Notes: generated by a model not told the origin, from the sequence alone. A DNA stretch of 59,744 nucleotides from an uncultured Sphingobacteriia bacterium (GCA_945957225.1 CAMFKK010000001.1:1-59744); one strand, 5' to 3'; positions 1 through 9,076 are shown, counted from the first letter of the stretch. Numbers and translations: made by a program.

Positions 1-50
1 CACCCCCCCTCGACTAGTCGTCGGCAGCGTCAGATGTGTATAAGAGACAG
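1..50. other. Sequencing adapter at contig end (not genomic)
   Basis: Positions 18-50 match the 33-base Illumina Nextera read-1 transposase adapter, ending in the 19-base mosaic end AGATGTGTATAAGAGACAG at 32-50. Positions 1-17 (a C-run followed by CGACTAG) look like further library or primer sequence. Genomic sequence probably starts at 51. It should be trimmed and not read as biology. Confidence 0.97.
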
Positions 51-350
51 GATGTATTTGTATAAAATTTATATTTTATAATTAATATATTAAAAGTCAC
101 CAAAATTTTTTTATAAAAATTCATAAAAATGAATGTTTGAATTGGAATAGCTAGATTGGTATTTTTTTTTGAATAGCTGGAGCTGGGCATTCTTTGTTTC
201 AGTTAATCCATAATTACCAGTTCAATTCCTAAGCTTAAATTTTGACCCGGTTTTCACATATAGTTTGATACAAATGCAAAGCTCAACACATTTACATAGT
301 CATTTGAAATTTGTTAATTATTAAATTAATAACTAGGTCTCAATCCAATA
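51..350. other. AT-rich stretch without a recognisable gene
   Basis: About 300 bases, very AT-rich near the start. I see no credible ORF, RNA gene or repeat in it. It lies downstream, in transposase orientation, of the decayed transposase, so it may hold the unrecognisable remainder of that insertion sequence. Confidence 0.5.
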
Positions 351-731
351 TTAATTGTAAAATGATGTTTTTAATTGATTTGAGTTTAGCTGCGTCATCT
401 CTAAAAGCTTGCTCTTTAAACTATAAATGTTAATATGATCTGGCTTGACCAACTCTAACAACTACATAAAATGAATGTTGCTGCTAATAGCTTCTTCAAT
501 CTTACGACCGCTATAAAAATCGTTGATAAAAATAAAAAATAAGGACTTCAGTAACATCCTTTGATGGCAATTACTAGCCCCTCCATGCTTGTAGCTAGTT
601 ATTAATCCGCTAATATCTATCCAGTCTAACACAGTACTGACTACCCGAACAGCGTGTTTCTTGTTCACCAACTCATCCAAACTTGGAGGTAATAAAAACA
701 GTTGGTTCTGGTCGGTTTGCTTAAATATCAC
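351..731 (-). pseudogene. Decayed IS1182-type transposase (N-terminal part)
   Basis: The reading frame from 731 down to 465 gives 89 residues typical of the N-terminal DUF772 region of Bacteroidota IS1182 transposases: NQLFLLPPSLDEL, then RMLLKSL, SGRKIEEA and IHFM. An amber codon follows at 462-464. Family members continue IHFMWLSG...KPDH, and here the same frame continues past the TAG as LLELVKPDHINIYSLK before TAA at 351-353. The TAG is therefore most simply a mutated TGG (Trp). The other roughly 370 residues, including most catalytic carboxylates of a full transposase of about 500 residues, are absent. The family call rests on motif memory; the truncation and nonsense codon are seen directly. 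It cannot encode a working transposase. Confidence 0.8.
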
Positions 732-929
732 TTTAAGGTCTTGTTGCTTTGTCGTACAATAAAAAACAATCCATTATTGTAAAAATGCCACCTATTTTTA
801 CTCCCCTTTGTAAATAAACCAACATAAAAACTGTTTTCTCAAATAAAAAGAGACCGTCCTTTTGAGGCAATCTCCTTATATCATATGATAATTACTTATT
901 TTTAGTTGAAACCATACCCCTAGATGTAT

Positions 930-1943
930 ATGCAGAAATTCCTGTTGCTGATTGGCTTGATTCCTTTCATTTCTAATGCTCAAGTAAAGCCTTCCTCAAA
1001 TAATACCATTCCACTGATTGAAAGCATCACTAGTGACACTGTAAAAGGAAGTTGCAAAAAAATTGTTTTTGAATACGACCAATTGAAAAGAGCCAGTAGC
1101 ATTTCAGTAAAAAAAATTGAAATTAAAAAAGGGTCCGAGTCTGTGGAAACTTTAATAAAAGTTCAAGATTTTCAATACCAACAAAATGAACAGCTACCTT
1201 TTAAAAGCCATACCCTTAATTACGATTATGAGGATATCAGATTTAGTAAAGAAATAGATGGGCAGTCCCAGCAAATACAATATTTTCTGTTGAAAAACGG
1301 AAAACGAATTGGCGATAGTACCATTTATCAGGAATATGAACAACTTGTAAAAGATGCAAAATTTGATGATAAAATTGCCCAAAAAAGAGTAGCGACTTTT
1401 GTACAGACTCCAACTAAATTAGTACGTGAAATGGGACTTTCAATAAAAGAACCTGACATGCCTCATTCATCAAGATTTTATATTGATTCTTTTGTAATAA
1501 ATGCACAACAAAATATTGCCTTTGAATCATCTGTACATTATATATATAACCATAGCTATCCAAAAACAGTTTTTACTTTCACCAAATTTGACAAAGCCAT
1601 TAATCCATTGCATCAATTAAATATTGCAGCACTACTTTCAAACGAAAAGATTACCCTAAGTTTTGGTTCAGATGAAATGCAACAAATTGGCGAATGTTTT
1701 GATGGCCTTGGTACTGAATTTGATTGGTATTATCTAAATCAGCATAATCCAATGAATTATTATTTTGAAAGGGGAGAAACAGAGTCTCCATTTAAGGATA
1801 TCATTCAGTTATCTTATACTTACAACCAATATCATCAACCTACCTATTATAAAGCATTGGTCAAGAAATTTTTTAAGCATGCTGATGATGGCAGATTAGC
1901 GGGTACGTATAAAAAGTCATTTACATATAGATACAAACAATAA
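930..1943 (+). CDS. Secreted protein of unknown function, tandem paralogue A
   Basis: Encodes 337 residues from the ATG at 930. An ATG at 924 is also possible, but the next gene starts with the same MQKFLLL signal peptide, which favours 930. The signal peptide (about 1-18) ends in NAQ, so export to the periplasm or cell surface is likely. No enzyme motif is recognised. Conserved with the neighbouring paralogue are an early segment (ESITSDTVKG...FEYDQLKR), a central INPLHQLNIA.LLSNEKI block and a C-terminal ERGET.SPFKDIIQ..Y.YNQ..QPT block ending in an FTYRYK-like strand. The FEYDQLKR and YNQ..QPT pattern resembles beta-strand YD-like or DUF4595-type lipoproteins, but that similarity is weak. 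Function unknown. Confidence 0.8.
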   Translation: MQKFLLLIGLIPFISNAQVKPSSNNTIPLIESITSDTVKGSCKKIVFEYDQLKRASSISVKKIEIKKGSESVETLIKVQDFQYQQNEQLPFKSHTLNYDYEDIRFSKEIDGQSQQIQYFLLKNGKRIGDSTIYQEYEQLVKDAKFDDKIAQKRVATFVQTPTKLVREMGLSIKEPDMPHSSRFYIDSFVINAQQNIAFESSVHYIYNHSYPKTVFTFTKFDKAINPLHQLNIAALLSNEKITLSFGSDEMQQIGECFDGLGTEFDWYYLNQHNPMNYYFERGETESPFKDIIQLSYTYNQYHQPTYYKALVKKFFKHADDGRLAGTYKKSFTYRYKQ

Positions 1944-1987
1944 ACTTATTTATTAGAAACAGTATCAAGTTACCTCCTACAATTTTT

Positions 1988-2983
1988 ATGCAAAAATTCC
2001 TATTGTTATTCAGTTTAATCCCTTTTATTACTGCTGCTCAAGTAAAGCATTCTTCAAAAAAAGCTGCACCCCTGATTGAAAGCATTACCAGCGATACAGT
2101 TAAAGGAAAATATAAAGCATTTGTTTTTGAATACGACCAGTTAAAAAGGGTCAGTAGTATCACAGAAAAAGAAAATGAAATAAAAAAAGGACTCAAGAAC
2201 AAAACTAGTACAGTTGAAAGAATAATCGAGGTTCAAAAATTTCAATATCGTCAAGAAGAACAGATTCCTTTTGCAAGGCAAATAGATTTTTATGATGATG
2301 AAACTGGAGAACTAATTCCTGAGTACCAAAAATTGGAATATTTTCTATTTAAAAAAGGCAAACGCATTGGTGATAGTACCGTTTATCCTCTATATAAAGA
2401 GAAAGTAAATGCACGAGTGGCCACTTTTGTACAGACGCCAACTGAAGTAACTCATGAATTGGATCTTAGTGAAAAGGATTCAACTACCTATCATCCACCC
2501 AATATTTATTATAATCATTTTACTATAGGTAAGAAAAAAAATATAGTGGATGAATCAAAAGAACGTATTATTAGTTTCAGATTCAATCCTAGAGCTTATT
2601 TTACTTTTTCCAAATTTGATCAAGCCATTAATCCACTCCATCAATTAAATATTGCTCCACTACTTTCAAATGAAAAAATCAGTATCAGCTATAATGATGA
2701 TGATTTGTTACTGCTATCTCCTTCTTTTGATCACAACGATGGTACAGAAATTAACTGGCATTTTTTGAATCTGAATAACCCATTAATGTATTCTATTGAA
2801 AGGGGAGAAACTGATTCTCCGTTTAAAGATATCATTCAGTTTTTCTATAGCTACAACCAATTTCAGCAACCTACCTTTTGTAAAACCATCATTAAAAAAG
2901 TGGTTAATAAAGATCCGGAACACAAATACGGAACAATTGGAACTTTTAAAAAGTCATTTACGTTTAGGTATAAAAACGGATAG
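1988..2983 (+). CDS. Secreted protein of unknown function, tandem paralogue B
   Basis: 331 residues, starting 44 bases after paralogue A on the same strand and clearly a diverged copy of it. The signal peptide MQKFLLLFSLIPFITAAQ is nearly identical in layout. ESITSDTVKG, FEYDQLKRVSSI, KRIGDST, VATFVQTPT, INPLHQLNIAPLLSNEKI and ERGETDSPFKDIIQF recur in the same order. The copies differ mostly in the charged middle part (about residues 60-130) and around 200-260. The pair is probably co-transcribed; no terminator was seen between them. Tandem duplication with divergence is seen directly. No function can be assigned. Confidence 0.8.
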   Translation: MQKFLLLFSLIPFITAAQVKHSSKKAAPLIESITSDTVKGKYKAFVFEYDQLKRVSSITEKENEIKKGLKNKTSTVERIIEVQKFQYRQEEQIPFARQIDFYDDETGELIPEYQKLEYFLFKKGKRIGDSTVYPLYKEKVNARVATFVQTPTEVTHELDLSEKDSTTYHPPNIYYNHFTIGKKKNIVDESKERIISFRFNPRAYFTFSKFDQAINPLHQLNIAPLLSNEKISISYNDDDLLLLSPSFDHNDGTEINWHFLNLNNPLMYSIERGETDSPFKDIIQFFYSYNQFQQPTFCKTIIKKVVNKDPEHKYGTIGTFKKSFTFRYKNG

Positions 2984-3065
2984 GAGTGGAAGGGAGATCT
3001 ATTATTAAATACATTTCAAGTACTTAAAAAGTTTATTTTAGTAGTATCAACAATGTTTGCTATCC

Positions 3066-4175
3066 ATGAGTTCCCTAACTAAAAAAATAGCCATTTATCT
3101 GATGGTATTGCTATTCTCCGGAATGGCTGTGCAATCTCAGGAAAACATCCCCGATTTTCAATTGGCCCTGCAAGCCAAATTCAAAGCAGGAGTCAACATT
3201 AGTTTTTTTGAAAACTATTGGAAGCCAGAAGAATACCTGCTGGGCAATTATAGAAAAGTCATGGACAAAGTGGCGCTGGCGCATCAACTGGGTTTTACCA
3301 GTATTCGTCTTCCTGTTGCATTTGATAATTTTTTGGAAAAAGGGACCAACAATATCACCCAACAATTGCTGGATGACCTAACAGAGATCTATGATTTTGT
3401 GGCATCCAAGAATATGAACTTGATCATCACCTATCACTATGGCTCTTTGTACAAAAAAGATGACAAAGCCAAAGAAGCGGATAGGATTGCCGATATGTGG
3501 AGCCAGGTAGTAGCCAGATTCAAAGGCAAGGGTTATGAGCGTTTGTTTTTTGGATTGTATAATGAGCCTAGGATTGCGGTAGAGGACTGGCGTTACACCA
3601 AGAAACGCTTGATGTTTTTACTAAGACCCAAAGACCTAGACCGTTATTGGATTGTAGGTTCTACTAATTATAATGGCATTGATGCCATGATACAATTGAA
3701 GAAAATTCCAGGGGATAAAAAAATCATCTATACTTTCCATTTTTATCAACCCTATATCTTTACGCACCAAGGTGCACCTTGGGATCCCGAGAAAACTTTT
3801 ATTAAGGGTCTACCTTATCCCTTCATACCAACAGCCATGCCGCCTAAGCCAGATAGACCCATGTCTAAGGATATGCATTATAACTATGATCATTACTCAG
3901 AACGAGCTAGCAGAAATTTTATAGACCAGCGATTAAGAATAGTATACAACTGGATGATGGAAAATCAAGTTCCAGTGATTTGCACAGAAACAGGATCTAT
4001 TGGTAATATACCTAAAGAATACAGAGAAAACTATTTTAATGATGTCATGTATGTGATGAAATGGTTTGGTATCCCTGCCATGATCTGGGATTTAGACCAA
4101 ACTTTTAAAATCATTGATGGAGACAAGCATCCTGTTAATGCTGTTTCCAACTGGGTCAATAGTTTTGAAAAATAA
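3066..4175 (+). CDS. Glycoside hydrolase family 5 (cellulase-like), secreted
   Basis: 369 residues from the ATG at 3066; an in-frame TTG at 3057 is less likely. The signal peptide (about 1-25) ends in VQSQ. The TIM-barrel signatures of GH5 are present in order: GFTSIRLPV (strand 2), the NEP motif with the acid/base Glu near residue 167, the HFY motif near 225, and TETG with the nucleophile Glu near residue 308. A conserved Trp follows in MIWDLD. The family hydrolyses beta-1,4 glucans, mannans or related glycans; the exact substrate cannot be read from sequence. The gene ends back to back with the convergent next gene: its TAA (4173-4175) is immediately followed by TTA (4176-4178). Confidence 0.9.
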   Translation: MSSLTKKIAIYLMVLLFSGMAVQSQENIPDFQLALQAKFKAGVNISFFENYWKPEEYLLGNYRKVMDKVALAHQLGFTSIRLPVAFDNFLEKGTNNITQQLLDDLTEIYDFVASKNMNLIITYHYGSLYKKDDKAKEADRIADMWSQVVARFKGKGYERLFFGLYNEPRIAVEDWRYTKKRLMFLLRPKDLDRYWIVGSTNYNGIDAMIQLKKIPGDKKIIYTFHFYQPYIFTHQGAPWDPEKTFIKGLPYPFIPTAMPPKPDRPMSKDMHYNYDHYSERASRNFIDQRLRIVYNWMMENQVPVICTETGSIGNIPKEYRENYFNDVMYVMKWFGIPAMIWDLDQTFKIIDGDKHPVNAVSNWVNSFEK

Positions 4176-4784
4176 TTAGAGTCTAAAGCCGGTCATAAAA
4201 ACTAGCCCTAGATTTTTATCATCCAATTTAGAGGAATAAAAGCCCTTGAGTTCTGCACCAAGATAGATGTGCGGGCTGATGGCTTTTTTATATCCTGCTG
4301 CTAGTCCAAAATCGCCTAACGATAGATTGGTGGCGGTTGATCTTTGCTCACCCAATGGGGTTTTGGTATAGACCTTATTGAGTAAGATGGATTGACCCAT
4401 GGTAAAACTGCCGTAAAAGTCTTGCAAGAATTTCATGGAAATTACTAACTGAATAGGGATGGCCGCATTTGAAATTTTGGCCTCACTTACAACAGTTGGC
4501 TTTTCTTTAATACTATATAAGCCATTATAACCAGTTTCTAAACCCAGACTTAAGTTATGTCCTGGTTCCCACATAAATCTGGTTACTAATGCAAAGTTGA
4601 ATTCACGCACATATTGTTTGGAGACTTCCAGATTATTAAAATAGTAACTGGGCCCCATACCAGCATAAATACTAAAGCGATGTTTCTTGGTCTTGGTGGC
4701 ATTGCTCAAATCCTGGGCATGCAAAGCAAAAGTACTGGCAAGTACCATTAATAAAACAGATCCCAACAACAATGCTTTTTTCAT
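4176..4784 (-). CDS. Outer-membrane beta-barrel protein (PorT/OMP_b-brl type)
   Basis: 202 residues from the ATG whose complement is at 4782-4784; an upstream TTG at 4790 is less likely. The signal peptide runs to ALHAQ (about residue 24). The rest alternates short hydrophobic and polar stretches with aromatic girdles (YAGMGPSYYFNN, LSLGLETGYNGLY, LGAELKGFYSSK) and ends in the barrel-type strand GLVFMTGFRL. That is the pattern of small 8-strand outer-membrane barrels common in Bacteroidota. It is the last gene of a three-gene minus-strand run (6787 to 4176) whose spacings are only 5 and 9 bases. The role is unknown, perhaps structural or sensing. Confidence 0.7.
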   Translation of the reverse strand: MKKALLLGSVLLMVLASTFALHAQDLSNATKTKKHRFSIYAGMGPSYYFNNLEVSKQYVREFNFALVTRFMWEPGHNLSLGLETGYNGLYSIKEKPTVVSEAKISNAAIPIQLVISMKFLQDFYGSFTMGQSILLNKVYTKTPLGEQRSTATNLSLGDFGLAAGYKKAISPHIYLGAELKGFYSSKLDDKNLGLVFMTGFRL

Positions 4785-4793
4785 TTTCAAACT

Positions 4794-6026
4794 TTAAAAC
4801 AAAGTATAATAATCATAAACCACATAGGCTGGATAATCCGTGATCATACCATCAAACTGTCCGTTGATTAAATAATTGCGAATCATATTTCTGTCATTCA
4901 AAGTCCAACTCAATACTTTAATCCCATTGGCATGTGCTTTTTGAACAGCATCCAATACCAGTCCCTCTGTAAACCTTGGTCCATAATATTTGCTTCCGTT
5001 TTCAATGGCAAGTTCTACCGATTGTTCACATAGGGTAGGAAGACTAGCATAACTGGGTTGTTTTTTGTACTCGGCAATTACATCGGCCGATGGCATGCCA
5101 GCAATGAAATGCACTGTTCTATTTTGTGCAGCCGCTCTTGCATAACCCTTTCTGATCACGGGCTCCAAGTATTTGAAAATATCGGGATTGCCTTTGATGT
5201 CTAACCATAAATAAGTCAGATTAGTGCTGTCAATAAAAGCGTTCAACACTTGCTCCACTGAGGGTACTTTTTGACCATCAATCAGGGTTACATAAGAACT
5301 GATTAATGCAAAACTATATTGGTCCCATTTGCCAGACAAGGGTCCTTTCAACGTTAATCTGGTATCAATGGTGGCGTCATGTACACAAATGGGTACATTG
5401 TCCTTGGTCAAGCGTACATCAAATTCCAAACCTCGGCAGCCATAGTCCTCATCATTTAGCACATTGAGCAAAGAATTTTCTGCAAATGGCGGGTCAGATG
5501 TGGTTTGCACCCCGTGGTGGGCCATCACCATAAAGTCTTTGCTTAGTGCCTTGTCTGAGAATTTGCGTTGGTACTGCAATTGCATGCTAGATCCATTGAC
5601 GCCCGTGATTTTTAAATTATTGACAATGCCATTTAATAAATCAGTAGCACCATTAGCAGCAGTGATTGCAAATTGAATATTGCCTTGGTCTTTCTTTTCT
5701 GAATATCGCCAAAAGCCAGAAAACTGAATAGAACCATCAGTGGCTTTACCATATTTAAGAATAATAAAAATGCCTTCTTTGTTGCTAAAAAATGAAACCT
5801 TATATCTGGATACTTTGCAAACAAATTGTTCTCCCAGTTCATTACTGCCAGAAGCAAGGGTATAAATCCCCTCCATTTTTTTCATGATGCTGCCCGGAAT
5901 AGATTGGGTATTCACCAGGTTCTCATCTTTGGATCCCGGGGGGATGGTAATCAGGTTTTTTCTGCATCCTGTTGTGAGCAGGAAGCAGAGTAGGATGACT
6001 AATGTATGTGTAGCAAATGCTTTCAT
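4794..6026 (-). CDS. Glycerophosphodiester phosphodiesterase family lipoprotein
   Basis: 410 residues with a lipoprotein signal (LLTTGC, lipidated Cys near residue 21). Residues about 25-160 form an N-terminal extension without a recognised fold. Residues about 165-410 carry the GDPD TIM barrel: AHHG (H170/H171), the loop Glu in ENSL, EFDVRLTKD (E201, D203, metal ligands), VPICVHD (H216) and the C-terminal WTLND and GMITDYP blocks. The family cleaves glycerophosphodiesters to glycerol-3-phosphate and an alcohol, or acts on related phosphodiesters. The usual HRG is HHG here, a variant known in the wider family. Membrane-anchored, probably facing the periplasm or surface. Co-transcribed with flanking OMP genes (5 and 9 base gaps). 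Confidence 0.88.
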   Translation of the reverse strand: MKAFATHTLVILLCFLLTTGCRKNLITIPPGSKDENLVNTQSIPGSIMKKMEGIYTLASGSNELGEQFVCKVSRYKVSFFSNKEGIFIILKYGKATDGSIQFSGFWRYSEKKDQGNIQFAITAANGATDLLNGIVNNLKITGVNGSSMQLQYQRKFSDKALSKDFMVMAHHGVQTTSDPPFAENSLLNVLNDEDYGCRGLEFDVRLTKDNVPICVHDATIDTRLTLKGPLSGKWDQYSFALISSYVTLIDGQKVPSVEQVLNAFIDSTNLTYLWLDIKGNPDIFKYLEPVIRKGYARAAAQNRTVHFIAGMPSADVIAEYKKQPSYASLPTLCEQSVELAIENGSKYYGPRFTEGLVLDAVQKAHANGIKVLSWTLNDRNMIRNYLINGQFDGMITDYPAYVVYDYYTLF

Positions 6027-6031
6027 GGAAC

Positions 6032-6787
6032 TTAGAGATTTAATCCCAATTGAAATTCAGGAAAAATATATCGATAACTATTCACGGGTAATGCCGGCCA
6101 AGCCAGAATATGGTAGCGTAGATAATTGATCTTCAAACCCAATGACATGGTTTTCTGTTTGTACAATCTTTGTTCAAAACTGGTGGTAATGCTACCCCCA
6201 TTAATAAAACCACTGTTATAAGCTATCTTATTACCCCCATGACTCACATTCATGCTACTGGTATAATATAAATCGCCCCGCACAGTTAAAGCTGTTTTTC
6301 CAAAATCATGCCCCCAAGTGATGGATGGTTGTTGCTCCCAGCCGGTAAGTACGGACTCAAAACCAAAATGATTGAGCATACCCAAATTGAATCCCAATTG
6401 GTAGCCAATTCCCAGATAATTGTTTCCAAACTGCTGGTTCCAAAAAGGTCCAAAATTAAATCTGTTTGAAATGATTAGGGAGGAAAGTCCGCCTTGTAGA
6501 TTAAAGCCTTTGCCCAAACTGTATTTGGCACTATAATTAAACATGGGTGCATTCACCATGTCTAGGGTCCAGATTCTTGGTGGCACTACATAATATATAG
6601 AAAGGGCTTGGGTAAATTTTCCCTTAGGTTGTGATTGCGGCAACAGAAAGCTTTTTGAAGCTATATTGAACGGATCCGATTGGGCCTTGCTCAGTTGAAT
6701 AGATAGAAAACCTACTACTGCAATACAAAACAGTTGTTGTTTGATTGAATACACCAAGGCACACAATGGGGATGCGTTTTTTGACAT
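6032..6787 (-). CDS. Outer-membrane protein, DUF6268-like barrel
   Basis: 251 residues. A long N-terminus with signal peptide (hydrophobic segment about 18-33, cleavage near SKAQ) is followed by barrel-like strands (SIYYVVPPRIW, GIGYQLGFNLGMLNHFGFES, GDLYYTSSMNV, MSLGLKINYLRYHILAW) and a terminal aromatic strand FPEFQLGLNL. This matches outer-membrane beta-barrel proteins annotated as DUF6268 in Bacteroidota, but the family name is from memory. First gene of a three-gene minus-strand operon and divergent from pyrH. Confidence 0.65.
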   Translation of the reverse strand: MSKNASPLCALVYSIKQQLFCIAVVGFLSIQLSKAQSDPFNIASKSFLLPQSQPKGKFTQALSIYYVVPPRIWTLDMVNAPMFNYSAKYSLGKGFNLQGGLSSLIISNRFNFGPFWNQQFGNNYLGIGYQLGFNLGMLNHFGFESVLTGWEQQPSITWGHDFGKTALTVRGDLYYTSSMNVSHGGNKIAYNSGFINGGSITTSFEQRLYKQKTMSLGLKINYLRYHILAWPALPVNSYRYIFPEFQLGLNL

Positions 6788-6809
6788 AAAAGGGATAATG
6801 GGCTGATAT

Positions 6810-6817
6810 CAAATATA
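6810..6817 (-). promoter_or_regulatory. Candidate -7 promoter element
   Basis: On the minus strand the bases read TATATTTG, a full match to the Bacteroidota -7 consensus TAnnTTTG, 22 bases upstream of the start codon at 6787. No clear TTG lies at the expected -33 distance, so the call is tentative. Confidence 0.4.
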
Positions 6818-6893
6818 GTACAATAGTCATTTGACCTATTCCTTTTGGTTGCTCGTAAAAAATTAAGGTTATTTGCATTAAATAACTGTTAAC

Positions 6894-7610
6894 ATGCTTC
6901 CTAAGTACAAACGCATCCTGCTAAAACTTTCTGGAGAAGCCTTGTTGGGTGACCAACGCAATGGCGATCCCTTTAACCCCAAGATCATTGAACAATATGC
7001 CATGGATATCAAGTCTGTGACTGATTTGGGGGTACAAGTAGCCATTGTCATTGGCGGAGGAAATATCTATCGCGGAATGAATGAAGCAGAAAGCGGTATT
7101 GAACGCGCCCATGGCGATTATATGGGCATGTTGGCCACTGTGATTAATGCTATGGCTATGCAGTCCATGCTGGAGCGATTTGGGGTCTACACCCGTTTAC
7201 AATCTGCTATTCAGATGGACCAGGTAGCAGAGCCTTATATTCGCCGCAAGGCCCTGCGTCACTTAGAAAAAGGCCGTGTGGTCATTTTTGGTGCCGGTAC
7301 GGGTAACCCTTATTTTACAACTGATACGGCTGGATCACTCCGTGCAGTTGAGATGAAGGCCGATGTAATTTTAAAAGGAACCAGGGTTAATGGCATTTAT
7401 ACGGCTGATCCTGAAAAGGACCCCACTGCCACCCGTTTTGACAAAATCAGCTACGAAGAGTGTATTGCTAAGAACCTCAAAGTGATGGATATGACAGCTT
7501 TTACACTTTGTATGGAAAACAAGCTCCCGATTATTGTATTTAATATGAACGAACCTGGTAATCTCTTAAAAGTGGTGGAAGGTTCTGATTTGGGTACTTT
7601 GGTGAGCTAA
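6894..7610 (+). CDS. pyrH: UMP kinase
   Basis: 238 residues, the normal length for bacterial UMP kinase of the amino-acid kinase fold. It phosphorylates UMP to UDP with ATP as a cytosolic hexamer in pyrimidine nucleotide synthesis. Seen in order: the YKRILLKLSGEALLG N-terminal nucleotide-binding strand, GGGNIYRG, the DYMGMLATVINAMAMQ helix, GAGTGNPYFTTDTAGSLRA, KGTRVNGIYTADP and MDMTAFTLCMENKLPIIVFN. The start ATG leaves a 106-base divergent intergenic region to the minus-strand OMP operon. No tsf, rpsB or frr gene is adjacent, although these often neighbour pyrH in other bacteria. Confidence 0.97.
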   Translation: MLPKYKRILLKLSGEALLGDQRNGDPFNPKIIEQYAMDIKSVTDLGVQVAIVIGGGNIYRGMNEAESGIERAHGDYMGMLATVINAMAMQSMLERFGVYTRLQSAIQMDQVAEPYIRRKALRHLEKGRVVIFGAGTGNPYFTTDTAGSLRAVEMKADVILKGTRVNGIYTADPEKDPTATRFDKISYEECIAKNLKVMDMTAFTLCMENKLPIIVFNMNEPGNLLKVVEGSDLGTLVS

Positions 7611-7667
7611 TCACCCGCTGCTGTAATTTATTTGAGACATTGTTTGGCCATTGGTAATTTCACAAGC

Positions 7668-8969
7668 ATGAAGAAACTGTTCTTGGTCCTGTTTTGCACT
7701 ATTGCACTAAAGGGTATATCGCAACAAAGGCTTACGTTAACAGATGCCATTAATCAGGCGCTGAAAAACAGTTACGATATTCAGTTGGCCCAAAACAGTC
7801 TTGACATTAGTGTGATCAATAATAGTGCTGGTGTGGCCGGGGGGCTTCCTACGGTTACAGCGGGAGCTAATGACAATGAAACCATTACCAGTATCAATCA
7901 AAAATTTCCTGATCCCGCACGTGATACCAAAAGAAGCAATGTTGGTAGTAATAACCTAACTGCCAATATTACTGGTAGTATTTTGTTGTACAATGGTCTT
8001 AGGGTGCAAGCTACGCGCGAACGCTTAGATCAATTGGAAAAGCAGAACCAGCAATTGCTGGCTTCCCAGGTTCAAAATACCATTGCAGCCGTAATGGCCA
8101 AATACTTTGACGTGGTTAGGCAGCAATATTTTTTGCAAGCTCTGGACCGTACCATTGAAGTTTCTAAACAAAAATTGAGCATTTTAGAAGTTCGCAAAGA
8201 AGTGGGTGTTGCCAATAATGCCGATATTTTTCAGGCACAGCTAGATTTGAATGCCAATTTACAAGCCAAGCAAACCCAGTTTTTGGCTATTGACTTGGCA
8301 AAAACAGATTTACTGAATCTGATTTTCTTAAAACCAGCTGATCAGCCCATAACTATCAAAGACACTATTATCATTGACAAGTCTTTGCGTTTAGACAGTG
8401 TTCGCGCCCAATTGAGTGAGAATCCTTTGGTGGTAGCTCAGCAACAACAGATACATATTAATGAGCTCTTGCAAAAAGAAGCCAAAGCCGCTAGCTACCC
8501 TACCTTGAGAGCAACAACCGGTTTTAACCTTTCTAGCCAAAGCAGTGCAGCGGGTTTTATCTTGTTGAATCAGAGCTATGGGCCCTTTATTGGTTTGAAC
8601 TTGCAGATTCCTATTTACAATGGATCTATTGTAAAAAAGCAGCAACAGGTGGCTGGGATTAATACAAGAAGTGCTAAGACCATTTATGACAACCTTTTGT
8701 TGGACTATGAAACTGGTGCCGTAAAAACCTATCAGGCTTATACCAATACCCTAGAGCAATTAAAAACTGAGAGAGAGAATTTTAAATTGTCTCAACAGTT
8801 ATTGGATTTGATTACCCAAAAATTTGAACTGGGTAATGCTACCATTATTGATGTTAAACAGGCACAACAGAGTTTTGAAAATACCAGTTATCGTTTGATC
8901 AACTTGAGTTATACCGCAAAGCTGGCCGAGATTGAATTAAAACGCCTGTCTAGCAAGCTGAGTTTTTAA
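7668..8969 (+). CDS. TolC family outer-membrane channel
   Basis: 433 residues from the ATG at 7668; a TTG at 7632 is open but lies before the signal peptide MKKLFLVLFCTIALKGIS. Two repeats of the outer-membrane efflux fold are visible: LTDAINQALKNSYDIQLAQNS near the N-terminus with long coiled-coil helices (LEKQNQQLLASQVQNTIAAVMAKYFDVVRQ), and a second half ending IIDVKQAQQSFENTSYRLINLSYTAKLAEIELKRL. This is the outer-membrane tunnel of tripartite efflux or type I secretion. No adaptor or pump gene is next to it, so its partner must be elsewhere; the window also holds a complete RND set with its own TolC at 19172-20515. Confidence 0.92.
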   Translation: MKKLFLVLFCTIALKGISQQRLTLTDAINQALKNSYDIQLAQNSLDISVINNSAGVAGGLPTVTAGANDNETITSINQKFPDPARDTKRSNVGSNNLTANITGSILLYNGLRVQATRERLDQLEKQNQQLLASQVQNTIAAVMAKYFDVVRQQYFLQALDRTIEVSKQKLSILEVRKEVGVANNADIFQAQLDLNANLQAKQTQFLAIDLAKTDLLNLIFLKPADQPITIKDTIIIDKSLRLDSVRAQLSENPLVVAQQQQIHINELLQKEAKAASYPTLRATTGFNLSSQSSAAGFILLNQSYGPFIGLNLQIPIYNGSIVKKQQQVAGINTRSAKTIYDNLLLDYETGAVKTYQAYTNTLEQLKTERENFKLSQQLLDLITQKFELGNATIIDVKQAQQSFENTSYRLINLSYTAKLAEIELKRLSSKLSF

Positions 8970-9076
8970 ATCCCCCTTAAATTATTTGATACTGATGCTA
9001 AATGGCATCTAGGCATTCTTTTTGATGCTAATATTGTCTGCTGCATACATTGTAGACTTATTTGAATTGTTGAATC

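Noticed and set aside
838..880. Terminator-like inverted repeat GAGAC...TCTC
   Set aside because: Stem has C-A mismatches on the plus strand and no gene upstream that would need it; perhaps a decayed remnant.
879..895. Palindrome TATCATATGATA upstream of paralogue A
   Set aside because: AT-rich 12-mer, easily by chance, no second copy seen.
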